Shown: one piece after another, positions 62,993-64,000 of the stretch
Layout of the letters: every line of letters starts with the position of its first letter
How positions within the stretch are numbered: the stretch's first letter is position 1
From: Diphasiastrum complanatum
Taxonomy: Eukaryota > Streptophyta > Lycopodiopsida > Lycopodiales > Lycopodiaceae
Direction of reading: 5' to 3'
DNA: 64,000 nt
Assembly (NCBI GenBank): GCA_029204225.1
Contig: MU832113.1
Location: forward strand, 22,791 to 86,790
Translations under genes and position numbers: made by a program
Notes under the pieces: generated by a model
Told to the model about the DNA's origin: nothing
What the model saw: only the letters and a program-made list of their open reading frames with translations
The model's database searches: none

Positions 62993-64000
62993 GTAAGTGT
63001 GTTTTTCTTCAGAATAGCTCTACAAAAGTGCATTCGGTGGGGGGTTCCAATATCAGTACGAAACTCTATGAATTGCATATAGAAGATGGTGTCAATTCAG
63101 TGCTTGAGAAGTATAGTAAATTGTTGAGATCGGCTTCATAAGAAGTTATAAACATTGAACCTTGAAAAAGAATAGTTCTTCTTCCAGACCATTGCTTTTG
63201 AATTTATATAGCTGCATTCAGCAATTAAGAGTTACATGTGATGCAACTTGCAACAAAGTACGTTTTATCATTTGCTGGATTTTGAAACCCTTGTCCAATT
63301 TAGATTATTTGCTCACCTCATAGTTTGCCTAGGTGTTCCACTTTTTTTTTCTTTAGGCTTAGTCTCGTCCTTCTGTTTTTTAACTGTCCTCATGTATAAA
63401 GTAAAGAGAATGCTTGGTGATTTTGGCTTATGAAGGTCCAAGCTACTTTTCTGTGCTCGAACATACTTACACTGCCAAGAATAACGTCACATGCATAACG
63501 CTGCATAGAACTTATATTGAAGCACAAGACCTTGAACAGCTCTAGGACCAAGAATTGGTGCACATTCAAAAAACTTGTTGAGAAATTCGATTTCTTTTAG
63601 GTTCACTCGAGTATGGTGCTGACATGGCCTATACTCTGCATAATCCTTGCCAATAAATTCCCTAGCAAACTAGTTAAATTTAGTTTTATACCAAAATTTG
63701 GAAAATGTAGCATATGATGCATTGTAAAATCTCCATGTTAGTATTCAACTCATTGATATACTATGTGTAGCTCAATGTGATAGTTTAAGTATTGAGGAGC
63801 TAGATAGGGTGATGCCCCTACTGATAGGTTAGAAGAGGGTCAGATTTATCCCATAAGCATATGCTGTATGTTGAAGATCTTCGGAATGTAAACTAGGCCC
63901 CAAAGCTCAAGGCAAGTAAGTTTAAGTGACGTATATGTGGGCTCCTACCTTGAGATGATGAGATATAAGTTTGCCAACTGTGTGGACACTTGTTTAAGGC
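62993..64000 (+). other. Start of GATA gene intron 1
   Basis: About 1 kb after the splice donor, AT-rich, without a recognisable exon (no TPLWRNGP-like segment in any plus frame) and without element domains. The intron continues past the window. Confidence 0.55.

Noticed and set aside
63000-63141. Continuation of the GATA frame past 62992
   Set aside because: A consensus GTAAGTGT donor lies exactly where the family conserves the finger; the residues beyond it do not resemble TPLWRNGP.

Overview
The window looks like nuclear DNA of a land plant with a large, repeat-rich genome. Plant-type Ty1/copia and Ty3/gypsy retrotransposons fill much of it, with Met-tRNA and Asp-tRNA primer-binding sites, a plant-style chloroplast-type glyoxalase I 3' end, the first exon of a plant GATA zinc-finger gene, and a plant-like C/D snoRNA locus. 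No organelle, bacterial or CRISPR content is seen. Low gene density and very long TE-filled introns would suit a fern, lycophyte, gymnosperm or large-genome angiosperm. The sequence alone does not settle which.

Layout. 1-1826: a 5'-truncated LINE (minus strand) running off the left edge. 2100-3460: a gutted copia (plus). 3690-4960: a gypsy RT relic (minus). 6127-7586: the last two coding exons of a glyoxalase I gene (plus), so everything to their left is probably one giant intron. 7900-11850: gene-free sequence with small foldbacks. 11880-14330: minisatellite, a 973-bp tandem duplication full of self-complementary motifs, and long TG/GA tracts. 15290-17990: decayed copia-2 (minus). 18440-21775: copia-1 (minus), with an uninterrupted 1100-codon gag-RT frame. 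21829-21953: a palindrome made of two head-to-head copies of a copia protease active-site segment. 22441-24189: a broken, unrecognised, non-TE coding relic. 24816-29250: copia-3 (minus), a chimeric element that has lost RT and RNase H. 29250-33400: AT-rich, gene-free. 33400-35030: a probable snoRNA host locus (minus strand). 35100-41790: three copies of a GC-rich LTR family rich in GGCGCC, an Asp-tRNA-primed gypsy LTR and copia-4 (plus). 39760-51270: a large non-chromoviral gypsy (Tat/Athila-like, plus) with an accessory ORF of about 1140 codons after the integrase, ending exactly at its 3' LTR. 51730-52980: another gypsy gag-PR relic (minus). 53121-53998: a foldback with arms of about 330-360 bp. 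55330-55436: long CT tract. 57545-58990: copia-5 (minus). 59240-60250: a second AT-rich, broken coding relic. 62140-64000: 5' region and first coding exon of a GATA transcription factor gene (plus), whose remaining exons lie beyond the window.

How it fits together. The only cellular genes I can support are the two partial protein genes at the flanks (glyoxalase I and GATA factor) and the snoRNA locus in the middle. The rest is nested, mostly dead retroelements. Many disabling changes in the gypsy and in the snoRNA paralogue look like C-to-T or G-to-A transitions, as expected for decay of methylated DNA.
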